Source: Thermocaproicibacter melissae (GTDB lineage: Bacteria; Bacillota; Clostridia; Oscillospirales; Acutalibacteraceae). From it: DNA of 64,000 nt. The notes under the pieces were generated by a model that did not search any database, had not been told where the DNA came from, and saw only the letters and a program-made list of their open reading frames with translations. The translations under genes and the position numbers were made by a program. Positions 54,335 through 64,000 of the stretch are shown one piece after another (position 1 is the stretch's first letter; each line of letters opens with the position of its first letter). The stretch covers positions 433,501 through 497,500 of the forward strand of contig NZ_CP101827.1 in assembly GCF_024498295.1 (NCBI RefSeq). The letters are read 5' to 3'.

Positions 54335-54367
54335 AAGCTCGGTGCATTACGCACCGAGCCTTTCTTT
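54335..54367 (+). terminator. Bidirectional terminator between htpG and nth
   Basis: GCTCGGTGC / GCACCGAGC stem with A-run on the left and TTTCTTTT on the right; serves both convergent genes. Confidence 0.92.
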
Positions 54368-55014
54368 TATGCAGTTGATTCGTCTTTGACGGTGGAAGAT
54401 TTGCAGAATTTGTTCATGCAGCATTTTTCACATTTCGGGTTTCGCGCGGTACAAACAGCCCTTCCGTGCAGAACAAGCCGGTGACAGAAGTCGTTAGATT
54501 CCTCCGGCGGGAGAACCGCGCGAAGCTGCTTTTCCACCTTTGCGGGGTCTTTGCCTTCGCTCAAGCCGAGCCGTCCGCAGATGCGGATGCAGTGTGTATC
54601 CGTTACCACAGCCGGCTTGTGGTAAATATCGCCCACAACAAGGTTGGCGGTTTTGCGCCCGACCCCCGGAAGCTGCGTTAAAGCCTCAATTGTGTCGGGA
54701 ACAACACCGTTGAATTTCTCTTTGAGCATGCGGCACATTGCCAGAATGTCACGAGCTTTGGTCTTGTAGAGGCCGCAGGAATGAATGTATTCTTCGATTT
54801 CTTCCTGCGTGCCGTTGCAGAATGCGTCAAGCGTCGGGAACCGCTTAAAAAGAGCAGGGGTAACGAGGTTAACCCGAGCGTCCGTACATTGTGCGGAAAG
54901 CCGGGTTGCAATCAGCAGCTGAAGCGGGTCCTTGTAGTTAAGGGAACAAATGGCGTCCGGATATTCTTTTTTCAACGCCTGCACAGCGAGTGCGGCGCGT
55001 TGCTTTTTTGTCAT
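54367..55014 (-). CDS. nth: Endonuclease III
   Basis: 215 aa. HhH motif LPGVGRKTANLVV with the catalytic Lys, VTDTHCIRI with the catalytic Asp, and C-x6-C-x2-C-x5-C for the 4Fe-4S cluster near the end. Removes oxidised pyrimidines. The last codons overlap the terminator tail. Confidence 0.94.
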   Translation of the reverse strand: MTKKQRAALAVQALKKEYPDAICSLNYKDPLQLLIATRLSAQCTDARVNLVTPALFKRFPTLDAFCNGTQEEIEEYIHSCGLYKTKARDILAMCRMLKEKFNGVVPDTIEALTQLPGVGRKTANLVVGDIYHKPAVVTDTHCIRICGRLGLSEGKDPAKVEKQLRAVLPPEESNDFCHRLVLHGRAVCTARNPKCEKCCMNKFCKSSTVKDESTA

Positions 55015-55107
55015 GAGAGTACTCCTTGCGAAACTGTTTTTATCATTTTAGTACAAAAATGGATTCGTTACAAGGCCAAACCTTTTCCGCGCATTTCTTG
55101 GGTAAGA

Positions 55108-55136
55108 TTGCACTTTTATGCGCTAAAGGGTATAAT
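55108..55136 (+). promoter_or_regulatory. Sigma-A promoter of glyA
   Basis: TTGCAC (55108-55113), 17 nt, TATAAT (55131-55136). Confidence 0.85.
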
Positions 55137-55171
55137 ATTAGCAAAATCAATTGGGAAAGGAATTGAAAGGC

Positions 55172-56425
55172 ATGTACAGTGATATGATGGATACCATCGG
55201 CTATGTTTCTAAGGTCGACCCCGATGTCGGAGCGGCTATGAAGAAGGAACTTGGGCGTCAGCGCGACAATTTGGAGCTGATTGCTTCAGAAAATATAGTT
55301 TCTCCTGCGGTTATGGCGGCTATGGGCAGCGTCCTTACCAACAAGTATGCCGAAGGTTACCCGGGCAAACGCTATTACGGCGGCTGCCAGTACGTTGACG
55401 TTGTGGAAGAGATCGCCCGCAAACGCGCCTGTGAGCTGTTCGGTGCAGAACATGCCAACGTTCAGCCGCACTCCGGTGCTCAGGCCAACACTGCGGTGTA
55501 TTTTGCACTTCTCCAGCCCGGCGATACGGTAATGGGAATGAGCCTTTCGGAAGGCGGCCACCTGACACATGGTTCTCCGGTGAATATTTCGGGAAAATAT
55601 TTCAATTTCGTTCCCTATGGCGTCAGCCCCGAGACAGGCCGCATAGATTACGACAAGGTTTATGAAACCGCTATGAAAGTGAAGCCGAAGATTATTGTTT
55701 CCGGTGCAAGTGCTTATCCGAGGATAATCGACTTCAAAAAATTCCGTGAAATCTGCGATGCCTGTGGTGCCATCATGATGGTTGATATGGCGCACATTGC
55801 TGGCCTTGTCGCTTCCGGGGATCATCCCAACCCGGTGGAGTGGGCAGACATTGTCACCACCACTACACACAAAACGCTTCGCGGTCCCCGCGGCGGCTTG
55901 ATTCTTTGCCGAGAGCAGTACGCAAAGGCGATTGACAAGGCAGTTTTCCCAGGTACACAGGGCGGCCCGCTCATGCACATCATCGCCGGCAAGGCAGTTT
56001 GCCTCGGTGAGGCTTTGAAGCCTGAATTTAAGGAATACGGCCATCGCATCGTCAAAAACGCGCAGGCACTCGCCAACGGCCTCATGAAGCGCGGCGTCAA
56101 GCTGGTAACCGGCGGAACAGACAACCATCTTATGATGATCGACCTGAGCGGTATGGAACTGACCGGAAAAGAACTGGAACAGCGCCTGGATTCCGTCAAT
56201 ATCACTGCCAATAAAAATACGGTTCCGAATGAGAAGCGCAGCCCGTTTGTTACAAGCGGCCTTCGCCTCGGAACTCCGGCTGTTACAACACGCGGCCTGA
56301 ACGAAGCCGATATGGACAAGATTGCCGAGTGCATCAGCCTCGCGATATTTGACTTTGAAGCATCGAAAGAAAAGATTCATGCAACCGTAAAAGACATTTG
56401 CAGCCGTTATCCGCTTTATCAGTAA
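55172..56425 (+). CDS. glyA: Serine hydroxymethyltransferase
   Basis: 417 aa PLP enzyme. [32 protein letters not shown], and [17 protein letters not shown] with the PLP Lys. Interconverts serine and glycine while charging tetrahydrofolate with a one-carbon unit, a link to the folate importer at 31.5 kb. Start uncertain among ATG 55172, ATG 55184 and TTG 55151; 55172 is used. Confidence 0.94.
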   Translation: MYSDMMDTIGYVSKVDPDVGAAMKKELGRQRDNLELIASENIVSPAVMAAMGSVLTNKYAEGYPGKRYYGGCQYVDVVEEIARKRACELFGAEHANVQPHSGAQANTAVYFALLQPGDTVMGMSLSEGGHLTHGSPVNISGKYFNFVPYGVSPETGRIDYDKVYETAMKVKPKIIVSGASAYPRIIDFKKFREICDACGAIMMVDMAHIAGLVASGDHPNPVEWADIVTTTTHKTLRGPRGGLILCREQYAKAIDKAVFPGTQGGPLMHIIAGKAVCLGEALKPEFKEYGHRIVKNAQALANGLMKRGVKLVTGGTDNHLMMIDLSGMELTGKELEQRLDSVNITANKNTVPNEKRSPFVTSGLRLGTPAVTTRGLNEADMDKIAECISLAIFDFEASKEKIHATVKDICSRYPLYQ

Positions 56426-56449
56426 TTTGCGGCGGCTTAGAAGAAAAAC

Positions 56450-56477
56450 AGAGAAGAATTCTTTGGAATTCTTCTCT
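56450..56477 (+). terminator. Hairpin after glyA (terminator lacking a T-run)
   Basis: A perfect 12-bp stem AGAGAAGAATTC/GAATTCTTCTCT, loop TTTG. No T-run follows; instead CAGCC and then the IS left end begin, which suggests that the insertion removed the poly-T tail. Confidence 0.6.
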
Positions 56478-56482
56478 CAGCC

Positions 56483-57998
56483 TGTCGAAAAAGTCCAGTG
56501 AAAGCTGGGCTTTTTCGTTGTAAAATGGTAAAATATAGACAGGTGATGAAAGATGCTGGAACGGGAAAAACTACGCAGAGATGCAGTGGAATTTGTGAAT
56601 ACAGACCTATTGGTGCCGGGAAATCATCTGCTGCGAAAGATTGACAGCGCGGTAGATTTTAGCCATATTTATGATTTTGTAGAAGATTTGTATTGTGAGG
56701 GCAACGGTCGTCCTAGTGTGGACCCGGTCGTCCTGTTTAAGATTGTTCTGATCCAGCATCTGTACGGAATTCCCTCTTTACGCCGGACGATGCAGGAAAT
56801 CAATATGAATATCGCGTATCGGTGGTTTCTGGGATATACACTGAACGAGGAGCTGCCGCATTTCTCCACTGTGAGTTACAATTTTAAGCACCGGTTCACA
56901 GAGGAAACCGTGGAGCAGGTGTTTTCGTGGATTTTGCAGGAGGCAAATTACGCCGGATATTTGGAGCCGGAAGCAGTATTTGTGGATGGGACGCATATCA
57001 AAGCAAACGCCAACATCAACAAAAAGATCAAAAAGGCAGTTCCTCAGGCGGCAAAGCGATATGCCTCAGAATTAATGGAAGAGGTTAACGCTGACCGGGA
57101 AGATCATGGGAAGAAGCCATTCGACAGTACTCCGAAACCGCCGAAGGAAAAAGAAATCATGGTGTCCAAAACAGACCCGGAAAGCGGGTTGTTCCAAAAG
57201 GGAGAACACAAGAAGTGCTTTGCCTACGAAGCACATACGGCCTGCGACAAACACAATTTTGTCCTTGACGTTGAGGTGACTCCGGGAAACGTACATGACA
57301 GTGTAGCATTTGACGCGGTCTATGGCAAAGTGACTCAACGGTTTCCTGAAATTGAAACGGTGGTGGCGGACGCCGCATACAAAACGCCGCATATCTGTAA
57401 ACGGGTGTTTGACGACGGGCGGGTACTTTCCACAGCATACAAGCGGCCAATGACCAAAGCAGGAAATCTGGAATGGTGGAAGTATGTATACGACGAATAT
57501 TATGACTGTGTGATCTGCCCGGAATATCAGGTTCTGCATTATGCAACAACCAACCGTGAGGGATACCGGGAATACAAAAGCCGGAGTTACATCTGCGAAA
57601 AATGTCCATTCCGTTCTCGCTGCACCGAGAGTAAAAGCTGTACGAAAACCGTAACGCGGCATGTGTGGCAGGATTATGTGGAGCTTGCGGAAGATATCAG
57701 GCACACACCGAAATACAAAGAGCTTTACAAAAAACGAAAAGAAACCATTGAGCGTGTCTTCGCCGATGCAAAAGTGAAATATGGGATGCGGTACACGCTC
57801 TACCGGGGCTTAACTCAAGTGACGAATTGGGTTAAGCTTAAGTTTGCTGCCATGAATCTCAAAAAGCTGGCAATGTGGAAATGGAGGGATGGCCATCCCT
57901 CCGGGTTTTTATTGATTTTACTTTGCTTATTTTCCTATCCTGCATATTATCAAGAGAACCCATCCTTCGTTTAACCGCGTTGGATGGGTTCTTCGACA
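56483..57998 (+). mobile_element. IS1182-like insertion sequence
   Basis: About 1.5 kb with one transposase gene. The left end begins TGTCGAAAAAGTCC and the right end, read inwards on the minus strand, begins TGTCGAAGAACCC: 7 identical bases, then about half matching. Each end also has a hairpin: AAAAAGTCCAG with CTGGGCTTTTT (56488-56515) on the left, which could stop readthrough from glyA, and an 11-bp stem AGAACCCATCC/GGATGGGTTCT (57955-57992) on the right. No target duplication could be fixed, so the ends may be off by some bases. Confidence 0.7.
56553..57974 (+). CDS. IS1182-family DDE transposase
   Basis: 473 aa, apparently intact. N-terminal domain typical of IS1182/IS1380-like proteins (LVPGNHLLRKIDSAVDFS, GRPSVDPVVLFKIVLIQHLYGIPSLR). 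DDE residues appear as VFVDGTHIKAN, VVADAAYK and ETIERVFADAK. A Cys-rich insert (CPFRSRCTESKSC) lies before the last Glu, as in this family. The last 30 residues are hydrophobic, and the stop lies within the right-end hairpin. No frameshift, so possibly still active. Confidence 0.92.
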   Translation: MLEREKLRRDAVEFVNTDLLVPGNHLLRKIDSAVDFSHIYDFVEDLYCEGNGRPSVDPVVLFKIVLIQHLYGIPSLRRTMQEINMNIAYRWFLGYTLNEELPHFSTVSYNFKHRFTEETVEQVFSWILQEANYAGYLEPEAVFVDGTHIKANANINKKIKKAVPQAAKRYASELMEEVNADREDHGKKPFDSTPKPPKEKEIMVSKTDPESGLFQKGEHKKCFAYEAHTACDKHNFVLDVEVTPGNVHDSVAFDAVYGKVTQRFPEIETVVADAAYKTPHICKRVFDDGRVLSTAYKRPMTKAGNLEWWKYVYDEYYDCVICPEYQVLHYATTNREGYREYKSRSYICEKCPFRSRCTESKSCTKTVTRHVWQDYVELAEDIRHTPKYKELYKKRKETIERVFADAKVKYGMRYTLYRGLTQVTNWVKLKFAAMNLKKLAMWKWRDGHPSGFLLILLCLFSYPAYYQENPSFV

Positions 57999-58003
57999 AT
58001 CTG

Positions 58004-58034
58004 GGCTGATAACATTATGTTATCAGCCTTATTT
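58004..58034 (+). terminator. Hairpin to the right of the IS
   Basis: GGCTGATAAC/GTTATCAGCC, perfect 10-bp stem, 5-nt loop, then TTATTT. A plausible terminator for the transposase transcript. Confidence 0.65.
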
Positions 58035-58100
58035 GCCGCACCAAGTGCCGGTTCAATTCGCACATTTATAGTCGATTGATACAAATGGTGCGTAATAGAC

Positions 58101-58140
58101 AAGCGGCGGAATCCGGATTTTCCGAATTCCGCCGCTTTCC
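58101..58140 (+). terminator. Strong stem-loop, possible terminator
   Basis: AAGCGGCGGAAT-x-CGG with CCG-x-ATTCCGCCGCTT, loop of about five nt, then TCC. On the minus strand it would terminate transcription downstream of tRNA-Pro. Confidence 0.65.
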
Positions 58141-58183
58141 ATGTTGATTGATTATTGATTGGAAACTAGCGCCAATACCTTAT

Positions 58184-58204
58184 AGTGGTCAATTAAGTGG
58201 TCAA
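58184..58204 (+). repeat. Short direct repeat near tRNA-Pro
   Basis: AGTGGTCAA occurs at 58184-58192 and 58196-58204. It lies about 45 nt from the 3' end of tRNA-Pro. Meaning unknown; no integrase gene nearby. Confidence 0.4.
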
Positions 58205-58249
58205 AAGCCTATGACTGATTCAAAAAGGCGCATGAATACTGGATATTTT

Positions 58250-58325
58250 TGGTCCGAGTGACAGGGTTCGAACCTGCGGCCTGATGGTCCCAAACCACCC
58301 GCGCTACCAACTGCGCCACACCCGG
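58250..58325 (-). tRNA. tRNA-Pro (anticodon TGG)
   Basis: 76 nt including an encoded CCA. Minus strand: acceptor CCGGGTG pairs with CACTCGG (one G-U), D arm GCGCAGTTGGTAGCGC, anticodon loop TTTGGGA with TGG, T arm GCAGGTTCGAACCCTGT (GTTCGAA loop). Confidence 0.96.
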
Positions 58326-58380
58326 ATATGAAATTTGTTGAAATCGCAGCTCGCTTCTCTTACTACGAACGCGCTTTATT

Positions 58381-58409
58381 AGTATATTGGAATCTGACCA
58401 AAATGTCAA
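58381..58409 (-). promoter_or_regulatory. Sigma-A promoter of tRNA-Pro
   Basis: Minus strand TTGACA (58409-58404), 17 nt, TATACT (58386-58381), about 55 nt before the tRNA 5' end. Confidence 0.88.
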
Positions 58410-58439
58410 GCGCAGAGCGACGTTTCACGGAAAAATCAA

Positions 58440-58467
58440 TTGATGTTGTAATAGGCCATGCTATAAT
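58440..58467 (+). promoter_or_regulatory. Sigma-A promoter of the transglutaminase-like gene
   Basis: TTGATG (58440-58445), 16 nt, TGCTATAAT with the -10 at 58462-58467 (extended -10). Confidence 0.75.
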
Positions 58468-58498
58468 AATAAAAAATACTGCGTAGGGGGTACTCTTG

Positions 58499-59926
58499 GT
58501 GAGAAAAGGTACAATTTCTGCGATTTTGTGTACAACGGCAGCCGTCGTCCTGGATTCGGTCGCAGTATCTTCCTATGCAGGGCACAAAGACTTAGTCAAT
58601 CAGTTCGATAAAACAATCAAACAAGTTACAAATATCACTCAGGATAACGTCTCACGCCTTACTGCCAGTAGTGATAAACCGAAAACATCCGAGATTGTAG
58701 TTAGCGAAGCAACCACATCAGCTGCCGATGAGGTCCGCACAGTAAAGAAAATCGAAAAGGTACTTCCAAGTTCTTCAAAAACCGAGAAGAATGTGGCAGT
58801 TACCTCCAAAAGCACCTCCAGGCAATACACCCCTGTGAAGCAGCAGGAGTGCTATCTGGCGCTGAAATCCAAAGCCGCGCGCAGTATTTACCGATTGATT
58901 GGTGATAATGTCAATTGGATTTCCGAGCAAAAATCGGATTCTGGCTATTACCCCATCCGCACGATTACCTATTCCGGCGATGTTACGGAAACCGAGATAC
59001 AGTTGGGCATGCTCGCTTATCTCGATGATAATCCGCAAGTTTTTTGGGTCGCTGGCGTTTACGGATTCAGCAAGCATAATGGCAAAACCGACATTCAGCT
59101 GTTTTCAGTCCTGTCCCCGAATGAATGTATTGCGATGCAAAAAAAGCTCGATTCTGCCGTTTCTAAAGTAATTTCATCGATTCCGTCTGGCTTGAGTGAG
59201 TTTGCGCGGGAAGAATATCTATTTCATTATCTTGCTTCCCATTGCGTATATGACTCAGCGGCAACGCAAAGCTCTGGAAATTGGCAGCCCTTTAGTGCCT
59301 GCGGACCTCTCATCAGCGGAAAAGCCGTTTGTGAGGGCTATTCCCGTGCGATGCAGCTTCTAGCCGGCCGCGTCGGAATCAACTGCACGCTTGTTTACGG
59401 CTGGCATAACGGCGTCGGCCATATGTGGAATGAGATCCAGATCGATGGCAGCTGGTATCACCTTGACCTCACATGGTGCGATAATTCGATGCTCATCTAT
59501 AATTATTTTAATGTTACAGATTCGGTTATCAAAAAATCGCATCAGATATCTCAGCTGTATTCTGAATTATCGAAGGACCAGCTGAAGAGCGAGTCTGTTT
59601 CTTTTAACTTTGTGTTGCATAACTGCAATTCGGTCCGCGATAACTATTTTCGAAAGCGTGGAATTCCTGTCTCTTCTGCAACAAATGCCAAGGATCAGAA
59701 TATTATTAATCAGTTGGTACCATTAATCAAGGCCGGAAAGACCACGGCTGTTTTCTTGATTCAGGATAACTTTAATGCTACTGTTCAGAAGATGGGCTCC
59801 GGTGAATTGTCGCAATGGCTGCTTCGAGCTGCCCTTGCTGCCGGTAAGAAACCTAATTCCGTAGAAGTAAAGTATGTCCCAGACCAATATAACAGCGGTG
59901 TCACAGCGACGTTTTCGTTTCACTGA
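58499..59926 (+). CDS. Secreted transglutaminase-like (cysteine protease fold) protein
   Basis: 475 aa. N-terminal signal peptide, cleavage likely after SYA (about residue 27). A Ser/Thr/Lys-rich spacer of about 90 residues that could cross or bind the wall. Then a transglutaminase-like domain with the full triad: GKAVCEGYSRAMQLL (Cys), GHMWNEIQIDGSWYHLDLTW (His, then Asp). In clostridia such proteins are candidate cell-surface peptidases or crosslinkers; the substrate is unknown. GTG 58499 (8 nt after GGGGG) is preferred over TTG 58496. Lower GC and more AT-rich codons than its neighbours. Confidence 0.8.
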   Translation: MRKGTISAILCTTAAVVLDSVAVSSYAGHKDLVNQFDKTIKQVTNITQDNVSRLTASSDKPKTSEIVVSEATTSAADEVRTVKKIEKVLPSSSKTEKNVAVTSKSTSRQYTPVKQQECYLALKSKAARSIYRLIGDNVNWISEQKSDSGYYPIRTITYSGDVTETEIQLGMLAYLDDNPQVFWVAGVYGFSKHNGKTDIQLFSVLSPNECIAMQKKLDSAVSKVISSIPSGLSEFAREEYLFHYLASHCVYDSAATQSSGNWQPFSACGPLISGKAVCEGYSRAMQLLAGRVGINCTLVYGWHNGVGHMWNEIQIDGSWYHLDLTWCDNSMLIYNYFNVTDSVIKKSHQISQLYSELSKDQLKSESVSFNFVLHNCNSVRDNYFRKRGIPVSSATNAKDQNIINQLVPLIKAGKTTAVFLIQDNFNATVQKMGSGELSQWLLRAALAAGKKPNSVEVKYVPDQYNSGVTATFSFH

Positions 59927-59990
59927 TATGCATTTTGTGTTCCTGGCGAATCAATTTTTAAAAAACTGCGAAAAAAACTCGAAAAAGGTG

Positions 59991-60019
59991 TTGACAAACG
60001 GTTCGACGTGAGGTATTAT
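59991..60019 (+). promoter_or_regulatory. rRNA operon promoter
   Basis: TTGACA (59991-59996), 17 nt, TATTAT (60014-60019), A/T-rich upstream region with A-tracts. A single promoter is visible. Confidence 0.9.
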
Positions 60020-60085
60020 AGACAAGCGCCTTGCGGAAAGGGCGCTGCGGAAACGAAAGCCAAAAGGCTGAGGGACCGCATGGGA

Positions 60086-60105
60086 CCTTGAAAATTAAAC
60101 AACGA
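60086..60105 (+). repeat. Left arm of the 16S processing stem
   Basis: Complementary over 19 of 20 positions to 61833-61852. The two arms enclose 16S and are expected to form the RNase III substrate. Confidence 0.8.
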
Positions 60106-60242
60106 GTAAGGAATACGGAACCCGTAATTTTCCTTAGAGTAGAGATACTCGCAAAGAGATTACGAATACACGTTAGTGTATCGAAAAGAGCTAAGAGGCT
60201 CTAGAAATTGATATAAACGTCTTCGGACGTATATATACCAAA

Positions 60243-61761
<1,519 letters not shown>

Positions 61762-61832
61762 TATGGAGAGAGCGAACAGATGGAAAATCTGTTGCGAATC
61801 CAAGGTCAGAATTACGGAGGACCATTCCTGAA

Positions 61833-61852
61833 TCGTTGTTTAATTTTGAAGG
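61833..61852 (+). repeat. Right arm of the 16S processing stem
   Basis: Pairs with 60086-60105 (one mismatch). Lies between 16S and tRNA-Ala. Confidence 0.8.
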
Positions 61853-61928
61853 CCCCAAGCCGGAGACGGCGAAGGTTCTTCAGGGAAAGAGAACGAGAAA
61901 AGACCAAACAGTTGAATAACTCCTATAT

Positions 61929-62004
61929 GGGGGTATAGCTCAGCTGGGAGAGCGCCTGCTTTGCAAGCAGGAGGTCAACGGTTCGATCCCGTTTATCTCC
62001 ACCA
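61929..62004 (+). tRNA. tRNA-Ala (anticodon TGC)
   Basis: 76 nt with CCA. Acceptor GGGGGTA/TATCTCC containing the G3-U70 alanine identity pair; anticodon loop TTTGCAA; T loop GTTCGATCC. In the 16S-23S spacer. Confidence 0.97.
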
Positions 62005-62055
62005 ACGGCTATTGTGGCTAAGAAACACTGATAGCCTCTGGCCGGAAGAAGATAT

Positions 62056-62132
<77 letters not shown>

Positions 62133-62357
62133 GCAGGTTGAGCCTGCAAAATAACATACAGTATCTCAATTGCGCGACTGCGAGGCTGCGGAAGCGGTTG
62201 AGTAAAGCGCGACGAATGACACTGTGTGTCTGTACCTTGAAAACTGAATAAAGCACGAAGCAGATATTAAGCGAGAAAAAGTTGTTATCAATTAATCAAG
62301 GTTTTGCGAAATCTTGTTTAAGGGAACTGCAATTTTGAGAACCGAACGATATCACAT
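62133..62357 (+). other. Second part of the 16S-23S spacer
   Basis: 225 nt, no gene. It contains TACCTTGAAAACTGAATA (62231-62248), typical of 23S processing stems; the other arm would lie beyond 23S, outside the window. Confidence 0.7.

Positions 62358-64000
<1,643 letters not shown>

Larger units (their letters stand above)
59927..60242 (+). other. rrn promoter region and 16S leader
   Basis: No gene in this 316-nt stretch. It holds the rrn promoter (59991-60019), then a leader of about 220 nt whose bases 60086-60105 pair with 61833-61852 downstream of 16S to form the processing stem. Confidence 0.8.

Overview
The window is a contiguous piece of a Firmicutes (class Clostridia) chromosome. 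An Oscillospiraceae/Ruminococcaceae-type butyrate or caproate producer, for example a Caproiciproducens-like organism, fits best, but the genus is an inference. Supporting signs: a crt-hbd-bcd-etfB-etfA beta-oxidation-reversal operon, sporulation genes (ylbJ-like, yqfC, yqfD), strong GGAGG ribosome sites matching the 16S 3' end CCTCCTTTCT, many TTG starts, Gram-positive style promoters and an rrn operon carrying tRNA-Ala and tRNA-Ile in its spacer.

Layout. 1-4.1 kb: the butyryl-CoA operon, closed by a strong terminator. 4.1-8.4 kb: an accessory four-gene cassette (Ser/Thr kinase, VWA protein, PP2C phosphatase, Sel1-repeat protein) that looks like a self-contained phosphorylation switch. 8.4-17.8 kb: single-gene units: flavin reductase-rubredoxin, uracil permease, a ribbon-helix-helix/clpB heat-shock operon (minus), oxalate decarboxylase, AlkD-like glycosylase (minus), tandem HD-GYP protein. 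17.8-24.7 kb: sporulation genes, then phoH-ybeY-dgkA-era-yqzL-recO. 24.8-28.8 kb: phosphoesterase, mutS2, YpmS-like protein. 28.8-33.4 kb: ylxM-ffh-rpsP-khpA, a THF-riboswitch-controlled folT, rimM-trmD. 33.5-37.4 kb: HPr, uvrC, rsmD-coaD-coiled-coil gene. 37.5-49.3 kb: the dcw division/cell-wall cluster from mraZ to ftsZ, lacking murC, murD, murE, murF and ftsA and carrying a degenerate Mur-ligase-like ORF where murE/murF normally sit. 49.4-56.4 kb: a CorA magnesium channel behind an NPDP-type leader ORF, an orphan tartrate dehydratase/fumarase beta subunit, a CDF exporter, CIRCE-controlled htpG, nth (minus), glyA. 56.4-58.5 kb: an intact IS1182-like element and tRNA-Pro (minus). 58.5-60 kb: a secreted transglutaminase-like protein. 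60-64 kb: 16S, tRNA-Ala, tRNA-Ile and the first part of 23S.

Most of the window is conserved core. The parts most worth attention are the kinase/VWA/PP2C/Sel1 cassette, the corA leader ORF whose N-terminus resembles the Mg2+-sensing MgtL peptide, the P-loop-less Mur-like protein, the RHH protein leading the clpB operon, and the unusual leaders of mraZ and yqzL-recO. All functional assignments come from reading the sequence and remembered family features; no database search was run.
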